Origin: Ilumatobacteraceae bacterium
Lineage (GTDB): Bacteria > Actinomycetota > Acidimicrobiia > Acidimicrobiales > Ilumatobacteraceae
Direction of reading: 5' to 3'
Assembly (NCBI GenBank): GCA_022425725.1
Contig: JAKMEY010000019.1
Coordinates: 16,575 to 80,574 of the forward strand
DNA length: 64,000 bases
The translations under genes and the position numbers were made by a program. Under the pieces are notes generated by a model. That model was not told the origin of the DNA. It made no database searches and saw only the letters and a list, made by a program, of their open reading frames with translations. This document shows positions 10,237-20,258 of the stretch, piece by piece (the stretch's first letter is position 1; each line of letters starts with the position of its first letter).

Positions 10237-10895
10237 TAGTTATCGCGCTCCGCCTGCTGCGGTTCGGGCGCGCGTGTTCCGAAACCAAGTTCGTCACTCC
10301 ACCCGACAACACCCTCAAAATCGGCGTCTCCGGCTGGCGACGTTGCCCGCATCCACCCCGAGGTCAGCAACTCTTCGCCATCACGCCAATCTTCCCACGG
10401 GAGTTGCTGCGGACGGCCTTCGTCATCAACGAGCAACTCCGATTTCGTGTAGATGGCATCACTGCGATTGGTGAACGAAAACTCAAACAGTTTTGATTCG
10501 GTGATGGCTTCAGTCGGGCAAGCTTCCACACACAGATCGCAGTGGATACAGCGCAGGTAATTGATTTCGTAGATGAAACCAAAGCGCTCCCCCGGCGAGG
10601 TCGGGTTTTCGACATCGTTGTCAGCACCACGCACGTAGATGCATTTCGCCGGGCAAACTCCCGCACACAGTTCGCATCCGATGCACTTTTCCATGCCATC
10701 GGCATAGCGATTAAGCACGTGACGCCCGTGGAGTCGCTCTGGCTTTGGTGCCTTCTGATCGTCGTCTGCCTCAGGGTTGTGGTCGTCACCCTTGCGGCGG
10801 GCGGCACGTCCGCCCGAGTAGTTCGTTGTCACCCGCTTGCCGCCGAAAAGGCGATGCTGACGGATCGTGACGCCAAATCCTTCGAAGTAGCCCAT
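10236..10895 (-). CDS. nuoI: NADH-quinone oxidoreductase subunit I, 2[4Fe-4S]
   Basis: Peripheral-arm subunit carrying clusters N6a and N6b. Both binding motifs are complete: [15 protein letters not shown] and [15 protein letters not shown]. The 219-residue length includes a basic N-terminus ([20 protein letters not shown]) typical of NuoI, and a longer acidic C-terminal tail (about residues 165-219) ending [12 protein letters not shown], a clade-specific extension I cannot assign a function. It sits between nuoH and nuoJ with single-base overlaps. Confidence 0.95.
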   Translation of the reverse strand: MGYFEGFGVTIRQHRLFGGKRVTTNYSGGRAARRKGDDHNPEADDDQKAPKPERLHGRHVLNRYADGMEKCIGCELCAGVCPAKCIYVRGADNDVENPTSPGERFGFIYEINYLRCIHCDLCVEACPTEAITESKLFEFSFTNRSDAIYTKSELLVDDEGRPQQLPWEDWRDGEELLTSGWMRATSPAGDADFEGVVGWSDELGFGTRAPEPQQAERDN

Positions 10896-12136
10896 TAGTA
10901 CGCCGCTCCTTCTGCGTCACGGTTTCGGCGCGCCACGTTCAGCGCTGCCTGGAACAACATGTATGCCAACGCAATACCGACAAGACACCCAGCAACAATG
11001 AGGGAATACCTTAGGCCACTGACGTCGCTGTCGCGAGCAACTTGTAACGCGGCGAGAAGGATGAACCACCCAAGCGAAATCGGAATGAGCACTTTCCAGC
11101 CGAGGTTCATCAGTTGGTCGTAACGCAAACGTGGAAGCGTCGCACGGAACCAGACATACATATAGAGGAAGGCAAAGACTTTGAGGAGCAGCCATGCGGT
11201 TCCACCAAACGGTCCGAGCACCGCAAAGATGTCAGTTCCACCGAGGTACAGCGGCTGCGGGCCACCGAGGAACAGGGTGACCAGCAGAGCGCTCATCGAA
11301 ATGACGTTCATGAATTCTGCGAGGAAGAACAACGCGAAGCGAATCGATGAGTACTCGGTGTGGAACCCTCCTACGAGTTCTTGCTCAGCCTCGACCAAGT
11401 CAAACGGAGGGCGGTTGAGTTCTGCGGTCATCGCAATGAGGAAGACCACAAACGGGACAATTCCTGTCGACAACAGGTGCCAATTCGTGATCGAGCTCTG
11501 TGCGGAGACGATTCCTGAGGTTGACAGTGTTCCGGCGGTCATCAGCACTGCGGCGAGGCTCAGGCCGAGCGCTGCTTCATACGAAATCATCTGCGCTGAT
11601 GCGCGCACCGAACCGAGAAGCGGGTATTTCGATCCGCTCGACCATCCAGCGAGCATGACGCCATAGACCGCAATCGATGACATCGCCAGAACGAGCAACA
11701 CTCCGATTGGAGGATCTGCGAGTTGCACCCGAGTGACCTCACCGAACCAGGTGACCGTTCCGTCGTGACCGTTGGTGAAATCGCCTCCGAGAGGGATAAC
11801 GGCCCACACCAAAAACGCGGGCACAAATGCGAGGAAGGGAGCAATGCGGAATACGAACGGGTCAGCCTTCTCTGGAATGAGGTCTTCCTTGAAGAACAGC
11901 TTGGTTCCATCGGCGAGGGTTTGTAGTAATCCGAATGGGCCCGCCTTGTTTGGACCGACTCGGTTTTGCATGCCGGCGACAATCTTGCGTTCGAACCAGA
12001 CCATGAACATGGTTCCGACAAGGCCGATCACAAAAACGACGAGCACTTTAAGGCCGATAACTGCAAGTGGCTGCCACCAGAACGATTCGGCTTCAAGAAG
12101 TGGGTCTGCAGCAGGAATGCGATGCAAGATGTTCAT
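10895..12136 (-). CDS. nuoH: NADH-quinone oxidoreductase subunit H
   Basis: Membrane subunit forming much of the quinone chamber of complex I. The 413 residues show [38 protein letters not shown], the most conserved NuoH region, and [37 protein letters not shown] with the conserved Glu pairs. It is longer than the roughly 325 residues of E. coli, with an extra C-terminal helix as in actinobacteria. It overlaps nuoG by 4 bases. Confidence 0.96.
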   Translation of the reverse strand: MNILHRIPAADPLLEAESFWWQPLAVIGLKVLVVFVIGLVGTMFMVWFERKIVAGMQNRVGPNKAGPFGLLQTLADGTKLFFKEDLIPEKADPFVFRIAPFLAFVPAFLVWAVIPLGGDFTNGHDGTVTWFGEVTRVQLADPPIGVLLVLAMSSIAVYGVMLAGWSSGSKYPLLGSVRASAQMISYEAALGLSLAAVLMTAGTLSTSGIVSAQSSITNWHLLSTGIVPFVVFLIAMTAELNRPPFDLVEAEQELVGGFHTEYSSIRFALFFLAEFMNVISMSALLVTLFLGGPQPLYLGGTDIFAVLGPFGGTAWLLLKVFAFLYMYVWFRATLPRLRYDQLMNLGWKVLIPISLGWFILLAALQVARDSDVSGLRYSLIVAGCLVGIALAYMLFQAALNVARRNRDAEGAAY

Positions 12137-14448
12137 GACACTCGCTCAATTCGAATGCGACTCACTGGGGCAGACGACGAGATGAGGGAACGTACATCTC
12201 CGAAACCACTCTCGCGACCGGGCTGGCCGAATGCTGCCCACACCGTGCCACGATCGAGGCGGTCGTCGGGACACACCGGGAGTTCTGCTGAACCGTGCTC
12301 TGAGACGAGTCGGATCATTTCACCAGAATCGATACCGAGTTGTTCGAGCACCGCTGGGTTCACTGCTACGGATCGGCCGTTCGCAAGGCCAGCAAGCGAA
12401 GGCGACGATGCGGTGGCCACACCACCGTCGTACATCACCCGAGAAACGATGAGGTCTACGTCGTAGCCACCCTTCGGTGCCACATTGACTTCTACTGCTG
12501 AGCTTTCGAACGGAACGCTCCAGACCGAACCCACACCAGCACCGACGGATGTCAGCTGCTCAGAAATGCCCTCGACCGAACTCACGCCAAGGTCGTGTCC
12601 AAGGCGGTCGGCAAGTTCAACGGCAATCATCCAATCGGCACGAGCAACGCCGGGAGTGTTGACCTTTTTTGCAATAGGTGCGACACGTCCTTCGAGGTTC
12701 GTCGTCGATCCGGTCTTTTCCGACATGACCGCCGCCGGAAGAACGACGTCAGCATCGACTGTTGACGCATTCATGTGGCCGGTGATCGAAACAACCCGAC
12801 CTGCCCCGTTCAAGGCCGCAGCCGCAAGGTCCCGATCGGGGAAATCGGCAAGCGGATCGCTACCGAGTAGCACGAGAACTTCGATCTGTCCGTTCGCTGC
12901 CGCGGTCAGCGTCGATGTCGTATCAGATGCTGCCGATGTTGGAGCAAGACCAGCCTGAAGTGCGCCGACTACATTTCCTCGACGCAACGCTGGGAGCACC
13001 GTTGCACCGTCGACCGCGGTCATCAACTGTTGAAGCGCTGCGAATTCGACATCGGCTGATGTCGCAAGGTTTCCTCGACCCGCAACCACGACAACTGGGC
13101 CAGATGAAAGTTGCGCCTGCACGTCGGCGTCAGCAAACGTCGCCGAAATGGTCGAACCCACGTCGCCGGCGCCGTGGCGGATCGAGCGCCATGCATGGCG
13201 GGTGAGTCCACTACCGGTGGAGGTGAATTCGATGATCCGAGTCGAACCGTTGACGACGGCGTCGCGAAGTCGCAGGTACAGCACCGGCAATTCCTCTTTA
13301 AGGTCAGGTGCTAACAGCACCACCGTTGCCGCAGAGGCCATCTCACGAATCGTGGCTCTGGGCATGCCAAGAAGAGCAGCAGGCAGACCATCACCGAGTT
13401 GCGGGTCGTGACGTTCAATGCCGAGGGCGGCGCACAACTGCGCCCACGCCCACGCGTCTTCATTAGTGCCTCGAGCGCCACCGATCACCCCGACCGAGGA
13501 TGCCCCGGCCGATGCCAGTGACTCGTTTAACAACTCGGTAGTAATCGACATTGCCGCGTTCCACGACGTTGCTTGATGTCCGTCAGCAGTCTTGATGAGA
13601 GGTTCGGTCACGCGACCCTCAGCGTGAATCGATTCGAAGTTGAAACGACCACGGTCGCAGAGCCAGCCCCAGTTCACGTCATCGTTGTCGATGCCCTGGT
13701 AGCGAAGCACACGATCGCGACTCGAGTGCACAGAAATTTCGCAACCGACCGAACACGACGTGCAGGTGCTGTTCGCCTGTTCGAGGTCCCACGGCCGTGC
13801 CTTGAAGCGGTAGGGCTTCGCGGTGAGGGCACCGACCGGGCAGATCTGCGCTGTGTTACCCGAAAAGTGAGATGAGAACGGCTCATCGGGATACGTCATC
13901 ACCTGGGTCGCATTACCGCGCTCAACAAAATGAATCAGTGGGTCGCCAGCGACTTCATCTGCGAATCGTGTACAGCGATCACAAAGCACACACCGCTCAC
14001 GGTCGAGCATGATGAGCGACGAGATATCGATTGGCTTCTCGTAGTGACGCTTTTCTTCGATGTATCGGCTCTCGCCAGGACCATGGCTAAAGGCCTGGTC
14101 TTGTAGTGGGCATTCGCCACCTTTGTCGCACACCGGGCAATCGAGCGGATGATTTGCAAGCAGCAACTCGAGGATTCCCTCCTGTGCCTGCTTTGTTGTG
14201 TCTGATTCGGTGTCGACCGTCATGCCCGGCGACACCGGAACCATGCATGAGGGCTGCAACATCGGTCCGCGACCGGTGTCGATTTCGACGAGACACTGGC
14301 GACACATGCCGACCGATGACATCCGAGGGTGGTAGCAGAACCGAGGAATGAATTCGCCCGCACGTTCGGCAGCCGCAATCACCATCTCACCTGGCTCGGC
14401 CGAGATGGTCTTGCCGTTTACGGTGATTTCGACGGACTGCTCGCTCAT
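12133..14448 (-). CDS. nuoG: NADH-quinone oxidoreductase subunit G
   Basis: Iron-sulfur subunit of the complex I electron input module, 771 residues. In order it carries a ferredoxin-like [2Fe-2S] site (CYHPRMSSVGMCRQC), the His/Cys cluster site CPVCDKGGECPLQD, the CVLCDRCTRF cluster, and a further set CTSCSVGC with a downstream WLCDRGRF Cys. The last is the N7-type cluster that many bacteria keep and mitochondria lost. The remainder is a molybdopterin-oxidoreductase-like fold with no sign of cofactor use. The ATG overlaps the nuoF stop by 4 bases. Confidence 0.95.
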   Translation of the reverse strand: MSEQSVEITVNGKTISAEPGEMVIAAAERAGEFIPRFCYHPRMSSVGMCRQCLVEIDTGRGPMLQPSCMVPVSPGMTVDTESDTTKQAQEGILELLLANHPLDCPVCDKGGECPLQDQAFSHGPGESRYIEEKRHYEKPIDISSLIMLDRERCVLCDRCTRFADEVAGDPLIHFVERGNATQVMTYPDEPFSSHFSGNTAQICPVGALTAKPYRFKARPWDLEQANSTCTSCSVGCEISVHSSRDRVLRYQGIDNDDVNWGWLCDRGRFNFESIHAEGRVTEPLIKTADGHQATSWNAAMSITTELLNESLASAGASSVGVIGGARGTNEDAWAWAQLCAALGIERHDPQLGDGLPAALLGMPRATIREMASAATVVLLAPDLKEELPVLYLRLRDAVVNGSTRIIEFTSTGSGLTRHAWRSIRHGAGDVGSTISATFADADVQAQLSSGPVVVVAGRGNLATSADVEFAALQQLMTAVDGATVLPALRRGNVVGALQAGLAPTSAASDTTSTLTAAANGQIEVLVLLGSDPLADFPDRDLAAAALNGAGRVVSITGHMNASTVDADVVLPAAVMSEKTGSTTNLEGRVAPIAKKVNTPGVARADWMIAVELADRLGHDLGVSSVEGISEQLTSVGAGVGSVWSVPFESSAVEVNVAPKGGYDVDLIVSRVMYDGGVATASSPSLAGLANGRSVAVNPAVLEQLGIDSGEMIRLVSEHGSAELPVCPDDRLDRGTVWAAFGQPGRESGFGDVRSLISSSAPVSRIRIERVS

Positions 14449-15851
14449 GACCCTGCTCCAACCGCAGTGACTGGAATGCGAGACCGTGTTCGAGACGGTG
14501 CGACCCGGGCTTCGAATTCTGATCGGAACAGTGTCAATGCCGAGTGCACAGGCACGTACGCCGATGGCCCCACGAAGCAGATCGTTGTCATCTTGTACGG
14601 GAACGGGGTTGCTTCAAGTTGGAGGTCAGCGCTTGCTGCGTGAGGCATATCACCCGGGCAAATCGACCCACCTACTTCGAGGAGAAGATCGAGGTCGTCG
14701 GTCGTTCCGGTACCTTCAACGACTCGATCGAGAATGCGCATCAGCCATGTTCCACCCTCACGGCAGGGAACGCATTTGCCACAGGACTCGTGCGCGTAGA
14801 ACTTCGTCAACGTCAGTGCTGCCGCAGGAATGTCGGTTGTGGAATCCATCACCATGATCGCACCCGAACCAAGCATTGAGCCGGCTGCTCCGACGAGACG
14901 TCCTTCGAAGGGAAGGTCGAGTTGATCGGGCAGGAACCATGGTGCCGAACCGCCACCTGGCACGAACGCTTTGAGCTCGTTGTCGTCACGGATGCCCTGA
15001 CAGAACTCTTCACCGTAGAGAAGGTCTCGGAACGTCGTCGTTCCGTTGATGATCTCATACACGCCGGGACGACGAACGTGGCCTGACACCGCCACCATGC
15101 GGGTACCCGGTGACGACTCGGTTCCGATTGCGGTGTATTCGGCTGCACCGTTCGTGGCAATAAACGGGAGGTTCGACAATGTCTCGACATTGTTCACGAT
15201 GGTTGGCTGACCGTAGAGGCCGATTGCTGCCGGGAAGTACGGCGGCTTGAGTCGAGGCATTCCGCGATTGCCTTCGAGCGACTCGATCAGGGCGGTCTCT
15301 TCACCAACCACGTATGCACCGGCACCCCAGTGCAACACGATGTCAATGCTGAACGATGATCCGAGGATGTTCTTCCCGATAAAGCCCGCTGCGTACGCGT
15401 CGTTCAACGCTTGGGCAACACGCTCTTGAGCGAGTGCCATTTCACCTCTGATGTACAGGAAGCAACGGGACAGACCAGCTGCATAGCACGCAATGAGACA
15501 GCCTTCGATGAGTTGGTGCGGGTCACGCTCCATCAGGAGGCGGTCCTTGTAGGTTCCCGGTTCTGATTCGTCGCCGTTCACCACGAGGTATCGAGGGAAT
15601 ACTCCGTCGGGGGTGAGCCCCCATTTCACGCCTGCTGGGAACCCTGCTCCACCGCGCCCGAGAAGAGTTGATGAGCGAACTTCTTCATGCATGTCGTGCG
15701 GGCTTCGAGCCAGCACCGAGCGAAGGCCTTCGTACCCACCGGTGGCGAGGTAACGCTCGAGGGTGTGAGAGTCTTCGTACTGGAATCGTGAGGTGACGAT
15801 CTTTGGTCTGTCACCATCGATAAATCCTGGTGCCCAGGGGAATGACGTCAT
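14445..15851 (-). CDS. nuoF: NADH-quinone oxidoreductase subunit F
   Basis: NADH- and FMN-binding subunit of complex I, 468 residues. The FMN/NADH glycine-rich site GRGGAGFPAGVKWG, the nucleotide loop GAGAYVVGEETALIESLEG and the [4Fe-4S] motif ESCGKCVPCREG with a later SICPGDM Cys are all present. In the loop the common Cys (YxCGEE) is Val, which is unlikely to matter because it does not bind a cluster. I place the start at ATG 15851, overlapping the nuoE stop (ATGA); eleven upstream in-frame codons lie inside nuoE. Confidence 0.95.
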   Translation of the reverse strand: MTSFPWAPGFIDGDRPKIVTSRFQYEDSHTLERYLATGGYEGLRSVLARSPHDMHEEVRSSTLLGRGGAGFPAGVKWGLTPDGVFPRYLVVNGDESEPGTYKDRLLMERDPHQLIEGCLIACYAAGLSRCFLYIRGEMALAQERVAQALNDAYAAGFIGKNILGSSFSIDIVLHWGAGAYVVGEETALIESLEGNRGMPRLKPPYFPAAIGLYGQPTIVNNVETLSNLPFIATNGAAEYTAIGTESSPGTRMVAVSGHVRRPGVYEIINGTTTFRDLLYGEEFCQGIRDDNELKAFVPGGGSAPWFLPDQLDLPFEGRLVGAAGSMLGSGAIMVMDSTTDIPAAALTLTKFYAHESCGKCVPCREGGTWLMRILDRVVEGTGTTDDLDLLLEVGGSICPGDMPHAASADLQLEATPFPYKMTTICFVGPSAYVPVHSALTLFRSEFEARVAPSRTRSRIPVTAVGAGS

Positions 15852-16471
15852 GATGCACCGCCTTCCGCTGATGCTGTGATCCATTCGGGTGGACTCGTGA
15901 CCTGAGATGGGTCGACTGCCCCCACGCCCTTGTCGGCCGGAATGTGTTGGCGAACGCGAGCGAGGGTGCCATGCGGTGGAATTTCGTCGTCAAGACGACC
16001 ATTCCGTAGGTCGGAGATGAGTTGACGAACTTCTACCGGCGTTGTCCGGAACCTGTATCGATAGTTGACCTGCAGGCAAGGAGCTTCGGTGCATGCAGCC
16101 TGGCATTCGGCTCGATGCAGGGTGAACATGCCGTCGTCGGTGGTGCCACCTTCGTGGATGCCGAGTTCTTCTTCTGCAGCGTGCATCAGATCATCTGCAC
16201 CCAACAGAGCGCACGACATTGTTCCGCATACGTTGATGAGATACTTGCCGACGGGTTCAAATTTGAACATCTCGTAGAACGTCCCGGTGCCGAGCACTTC
16301 AGCGGGCGTGACCCCGATGAGTTCTGCGATCTGACGCATTGCTTCATCTGTGACCCAACCATCTTGTTCCTGTGCGATGTGCAGCAGCGGGATGAGCGCA
16401 GATTTTGCTCGCGGGTAGCGATCAATAATCTCCTTGGCAAGGGTGACATTTTCGTCAGTAAGTCGGGCCAT
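15848..16471 (-). CDS. nuoE: NADH-quinone oxidoreductase subunit E, [2Fe-2S]
   Basis: Thioredoxin-fold subunit carrying cluster N1a. The 207 residues include an N-terminal helical part (LIPLLHIAQEQDGWVTDEAM), the first cysteine pair in CGTMSC and the second in ECQAACTEAPC, so the [2Fe-2S] site is intact. The C-terminus is extended by about 40 residues beyond the fold (LARVRQHIPADKGVGAVDPSQV), common in actinobacteria. It begins 11 bp after the nuoD stop. Confidence 0.95.
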   Translation of the reverse strand: MARLTDENVTLAKEIIDRYPRAKSALIPLLHIAQEQDGWVTDEAMRQIAELIGVTPAEVLGTGTFYEMFKFEPVGKYLINVCGTMSCALLGADDLMHAAEEELGIHEGGTTDDGMFTLHRAECQAACTEAPCLQVNYRYRFRTTPVEVRQLISDLRNGRLDDEIPPHGTLARVRQHIPADKGVGAVDPSQVTSPPEWITASAEGGAS

Positions 16472-16482
16472 CGTGTTGTCCT

Positions 16483-17802
16483 CTAGCGGTCCACTTCTCC
16501 GAGCACCGGATCAACCGATGAGATGACAGCGACGGCGTCAGCAACGAGACCACCGCGCATCATGTGTGGAAGACATTGAATGTTGACAAACGAAGGAGCC
16601 CGCACGTGCATGCGGTACGGCGTCGGTGAACCATCGCTTGCGATGTAACAACCAATTTCGCCGCGCGGACTCTCGATCGCGACGTACACCTCGCCTTCGG
16701 GCACTTTGAATCCTTCGGTGAAGATCTTGAAGTGGTGAATGAGAGCTTCCATCGACTCGTCGATTCGGGCCCTCGGTGGAGGGGTGACCTTCTTGTCTTG
16801 AATTCGGTAATCACCTTCGGGCATCAGATCGAGGATCTGTCGAACGATCCGCATTGATTCACGGATTTCGTTGAGGCGGATTGCGTACCGGTCAAACGCG
16901 TCGCCATAACTGCCGACGATGAGGTCGAACTCAACCTCGTCATATCGAAGGTACGGATCGTGACGGCGAAGATCCCACTCGACACCGGTTGAGCGCAGAA
17001 TCGGCCCGGTAGCTCCAAGCGCCAACGCTTCGCTCGGGGTAATCACACCAACACCCTGGAGACGTTCACGCCAGATCGGTTGTCCCGTCATCAACGTGTC
17101 GTACTCCTCGAGCCGCTCTGGCAGCATGTCGAGAATTCGCAACACATCGTCGCGCCACCCTGGAGGAAGATCGGCAGCAAGACCACCGGGGCGCACAAAG
17201 TTATGGTTCATGCGAAGACCAGTGACCTTCTGGAAGAACCGAAGGACCTCTTCTCGTTCGCGCCAGCCGTAGATCATCATTGACACTGCGCCGAGGTCCA
17301 TGCCGTTGGTCGCCATAAACAGCAAGTGGCTGCTCATCCGATTGAGTTCAGACAACAACATGCGCATCCACTGCGCCCGCTCGGGAATGTCGCCATCGAT
17401 GCCGAGCAACTTCTCGGTCGCCATCGAAAACACGAGCTCGTTGTTGAGAGGGCTTGCGTAATCCATGCGAGTGACGTTGGTGCCACCCTGCATGAAGGTG
17501 AGTTGCTCACCGGTCTTTTCCATGCCGGTGTGCAGGTAGCCGATGATGGGCTTGCAGCGGAGAACCGTTTCGCCCTGCAGTTCAAGCATGAGCCGGAGCA
17601 CGCCGTGGGTTGATGGGTGCGATGGTCCCATGTTGATGACCATCGTCTGGTCCTCATCGGGATCTTCTGGAAGGTCGCCAAGTTTTGCGGCTTCAGCCTC
17701 TGACAGCCTGAGAACTGAAGCGACCTCACGAAGGAGTTCGCTGGCGGTCAGCTCAGAACGGGGCCGGAGTTCCTGTGCGCCTTCGTCAGATATCAACGTC
17801 AT
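16483..17802 (-). CDS. nuoD: NADH-quinone oxidoreductase subunit D
   Basis: The 49-kDa subunit of complex I, related to the [NiFe] hydrogenase large subunit, which lines the quinone site. The 439 residues include NMGPSHPSTHGVLRLMLELQGE with the quinone-site His, GYLHTGMEK, MDYASPLNNE and the C-terminal VISSVDPVLGEVDR. It has an N-terminal extension of about 50 residues rich in Glu and Leu before the conserved core. Its start overlaps the nuoC stop by 4 bases. Confidence 0.96.
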   Translation of the reverse strand: MTLISDEGAQELRPRSELTASELLREVASVLRLSEAEAAKLGDLPEDPDEDQTMVINMGPSHPSTHGVLRLMLELQGETVLRCKPIIGYLHTGMEKTGEQLTFMQGGTNVTRMDYASPLNNELVFSMATEKLLGIDGDIPERAQWMRMLLSELNRMSSHLLFMATNGMDLGAVSMMIYGWREREEVLRFFQKVTGLRMNHNFVRPGGLAADLPPGWRDDVLRILDMLPERLEEYDTLMTGQPIWRERLQGVGVITPSEALALGATGPILRSTGVEWDLRRHDPYLRYDEVEFDLIVGSYGDAFDRYAIRLNEIRESMRIVRQILDLMPEGDYRIQDKKVTPPPRARIDESMEALIHHFKIFTEGFKVPEGEVYVAIESPRGEIGCYIASDGSPTPYRMHVRAPSFVNIQCLPHMMRGGLVADAVAVISSVDPVLGEVDR

Positions 17803-18326
17803 GAGGCTGCGCCTTTAAACTGAACGGGAATTGTTCCAACTTGAAAATCTTTGCGAAGCGGATAGCCGTTCCAATCTTCAGGCATCAAGATTCGTGATGG
17901 GTCCGGGTGACCGTCAAACTCGATCCCGAACATGTCGAACACTTCTCGCTCCATCGCTTCGGTTCCTGGGTGTAGGTCGAAGAGAGTCGCAACCTTCGCG
18001 TCGCCTTCGGGCACCTGAACCCGCAGCCGAATTCGACGACGGTGGGTGATGTCGAGCAAGTTGACCACCACTTCAAAACGCTCGGCGGTCGCGCTCGATG
18101 GAAGGGCTCGCTCCATGTGTTCGGAGTAATCGACTGCGGTGAGATCGACACACATTGCGTATCCCTCGTCAGCCAATTGCTTCGCCACATCGAGATAGCG
18201 GTCACGATCGACGTGCAAGACAAGTTGCCCACGACTGTCGGTCATCGGGCAACCGAACATCTCGGGCTCAGGAACCTCAGCTACTTCGCTTGACTCCTCG
18301 ATGGTCTCATCGGGACTATCAGCCAT
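17799..18326 (-). CDS. nuoC: NADH-quinone oxidoreductase subunit C
   Basis: The 30-kDa subunit of complex I, 175 residues. The core holds [31 protein letters not shown] and the family signature [36 protein letters not shown]. An acidic N-terminus precedes it. The open frame runs much further upstream, but that part is an Arg/Ser-rich shadow of nuoB; I chose ATG 18326, which overlaps the end of nuoB by 8 bases. nuoC and nuoD are separate, not fused as in E. coli. Confidence 0.94.
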   Translation of the reverse strand: MADSPDETIEESSEVAEVPEPEMFGCPMTDSRGQLVLHVDRDRYLDVAKQLADEGYAMCVDLTAVDYSEHMERALPSSATAERFEVVVNLLDITHRRRIRLRVQVPEGDAKVATLFDLHPGTEAMEREVFDMFGIEFDGHPDPSRILMPEDWNGYPLRKDFQVGTIPVQFKGAAS

Positions 18327-18906
18327 CGGCCTGTCTTCCGAGCAACACCGGTATGGAGCCAGCGGGGATCTCTTCGACATGGATGTGTGCGCCTCCGCCG
18401 TTCTGCTCACGGCGGCGCAAAATTTCGCCCTGCTCGATCTTCGTGTGCAATGTCTCGATTGCGTGAATGAGCGTTTCTGGGGTTGGAGGGCACCCAGGGG
18501 CGTAGACATCGACGGGCACGATCTGGTCGACGCCCTGGACGATTGCGTAGTTGTTAAACATGCCGCCACTCGATGCACATACACCCATCGATATAACCCA
18601 CTTTGGCTCCATCATTTGGTCGTAGACCTGGCGAAGAACGGGAGCCATTTTCTGGCTGACACGTCCCGCGACGATCATGATGTCGGCCTGACGGGGTGAG
18701 GCGCGGAAGACTTCCATGCCAAACCGGGCGATGTCGTAGTGCGCAGCGCCAGACGCCATCATCTCGATTGCGCAGCACGCAAGTCCAAAGGTTGCCGGCC
18801 ATGATGAGCGAGAGCGAGACCAGTTCACTAGGTCTTCGAGTCGACCGGTGATGACGTTGTGGCTAATTCCGCCTAACCCATCATTGATTACGTCGTCAAT
18901 CGCCAT
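18319..18906 (-). CDS. nuoB: NADH-quinone oxidoreductase subunit B
   Basis: PSST subunit of complex I, carrying the terminal [4Fe-4S] cluster N2 that reduces quinone. The ligands are visible in [11 protein letters not shown] (adjacent Cys pair), [11 protein letters not shown] and [10 protein letters not shown]. The 195-residue product has a short C-terminal extension of charged and Gly residues after the core. It starts 11 bp after the nuoA stop. Confidence 0.96.
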   Translation of the reverse strand: MAIDDVINDGLGGISHNVITGRLEDLVNWSRSRSSWPATFGLACCAIEMMASGAAHYDIARFGMEVFRASPRQADIMIVAGRVSQKMAPVLRQVYDQMMEPKWVISMGVCASSGGMFNNYAIVQGVDQIVPVDVYAPGCPPTPETLIHAIETLHTKIEQGEILRRREQNGGGAHIHVEEIPAGSIPVLLGRQADG

Positions 18907-18917
18907 GGTTGCTCGCC

Positions 18918-19400
18918 TTATGCTGCTTCGGTGGAGTCGTCGGCTGCATCGCGAGCCTCAAGGCCTACACGGCGAACCGTTGTCGATGCTGAGCGATCAG
19001 GAGACACCATCGATGCGTCGAATGAGAGATCTCGGTAGCGCTGAAGCGGACCCCAGTCGAGTCCTCCTCGGGCCACTTCGTACACAAATGTCAAAAAGAA
19101 CACCACCGAGAACCCGATGATGGCCCACAGCCCGTACATGCCAAGCGCTCCACGCTCGACGGCATACGGATACAAAAAAATGATTTCGATGTCGAACATG
19201 ATGAACAGCATCGCAACGACAAAGAATGAGACCGGAAAGCGCTCTGGCGGTTCACGGCTAGGAATAATTCCGCATTCGTATGGCGCTTCCTTCGCAATCG
19301 ACGGTCGATTTGGTGCGAGCAGTCGGGATGCGACGAGGCTCAACACTCCAAACAGGAGCGCCAGCACCATAAGAACGACGATGGGGAGATATTGAGCCAT
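18918..19400 (-). CDS. nuoA: NADH-quinone oxidoreductase subunit A
   Basis: Three-helix membrane subunit A, 160 residues. The switch loop [26 protein letters not shown], with its conserved Cys, and the [13 protein letters not shown] segment with acidic residues are clear. The C-terminal 45 residues after the last helix form a soluble tail longer than in E. coli. It is the first nuo gene but lies only 27 bp downstream of the 276-aa membrane protein gene, so it is probably co-transcribed with the bc-type cluster. Confidence 0.94.
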   Translation of the reverse strand: MAQYLPIVVLMVLALLFGVLSLVASRLLAPNRPSIAKEAPYECGIIPSREPPERFPVSFFVVAMLFIMFDIEIIFLYPYAVERGALGMYGLWAIIGFSVVFFLTFVYEVARGGLDWGPLQRYRDLSFDASMVSPDRSASTTVRRVGLEARDAADDSTEAA

Positions 19401-19427
19401 AGGAAGGGTGTTGGTCGGCCCTACCGA

Positions 19428-20258
19428 CTAACCAGCAGGAAGTTCGGCTTTACGGGCAAGGTTTTCAGCAACGATGCGGTCACGTCGATGCAGCATCCAC
19501 GCTAGCGCGAGGAACACAATTGTTGATCCGATCGTGATCATCGCTGCCGGCTCTCGGCGAGAACCGAGATCACGCAACATGTAGACATATTGCGATTCCT
19601 GGGTTGGATCGACCTCTGGCGCAGATGGCGCACGCCCGGGTTCGGTTCGCAACGGAATGTACGGCGCGACTTCTACCACCGTGTAGTACGGCTTATGGAA
19701 GAACGCGATTTGGTCGAGAGCGTCTTGACCGAGGATCTTTGGGTAGGCCTCACCACCAATTTCGAAGACGTTCGTCACCTTGAACGAGCCGGCTTCGAAT
19801 GCGTCTTCTTCTTCTAGGAACACGGTTGCTGAGGCTGCTGCCTGTCCGAATGCAGGTTCTGAGTCAGCAAGGACTCGCCAATCTTCACTCAAGAAACCGT
19901 CGAATACCACCTCATTGATGTCGGCTGGCACAGCCAAACCGTCGAGTGAGAGACGGTTTTCGAGTACTCCCGCTTGATACAGGTCACCTGCATCTTGGAT
20001 AACGGTGCGGCCCGGCACTTGCACCCACGCAGGGTCAGCGCCTTTCAAACCGATGCCGTAGATCCACCAGATACCACCCATGAGCGCCATCCAGCCGGCT
20101 AAACCGCAGAGAGTGACAAGGAAGCCGAGGCGAGCACCAATGTTGGTGCCAAGAATCAAAAAGACAGAGCCCATGAACGCGACGGTTCCGAGAATGACGG
20201 TGAGTAAACCGCGAAGTTCGGGCTCCCAGTTGATTGCAAGTAACGCTGCAGACATCAC
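19428..20258 (-). CDS. Membrane protein of unknown function between bc-complex and nuo genes
   Basis: I do not recognise a family. The 276 residues have two N-terminal helices (about 15-70, including FMGSVFLILGTNIG and LVTLCGLAGWMALMGGIWWIYGIG), a soluble stretch of about 140 residues that is acidic and Phe-rich (VPADINEVVFDGFLSEDW), then one C-terminal helix (ITIGSTIVFLALAWML) and a basic tail. There are no heme, Fe-S or metal-site motifs. It overlaps the diheme cytochrome c gene by 4 bases and precedes nuoA by 27 bp, so it is probably a subunit or assembly factor of one of the two complexes (inference). Confidence 0.75.
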   Translation of the reverse strand: MMSAALLAINWEPELRGLLTVILGTVAFMGSVFLILGTNIGARLGFLVTLCGLAGWMALMGGIWWIYGIGLKGADPAWVQVPGRTVIQDAGDLYQAGVLENRLSLDGLAVPADINEVVFDGFLSEDWRVLADSEPAFGQAAASATVFLEEEDAFEAGSFKVTNVFEIGGEAYPKILGQDALDQIAFFHKPYYTVVEVAPYIPLRTEPGRAPSAPEVDPTQESQYVYMLRDLGSRREPAAMITIGSTIVFLALAWMLHRRDRIVAENLARKAELPAG

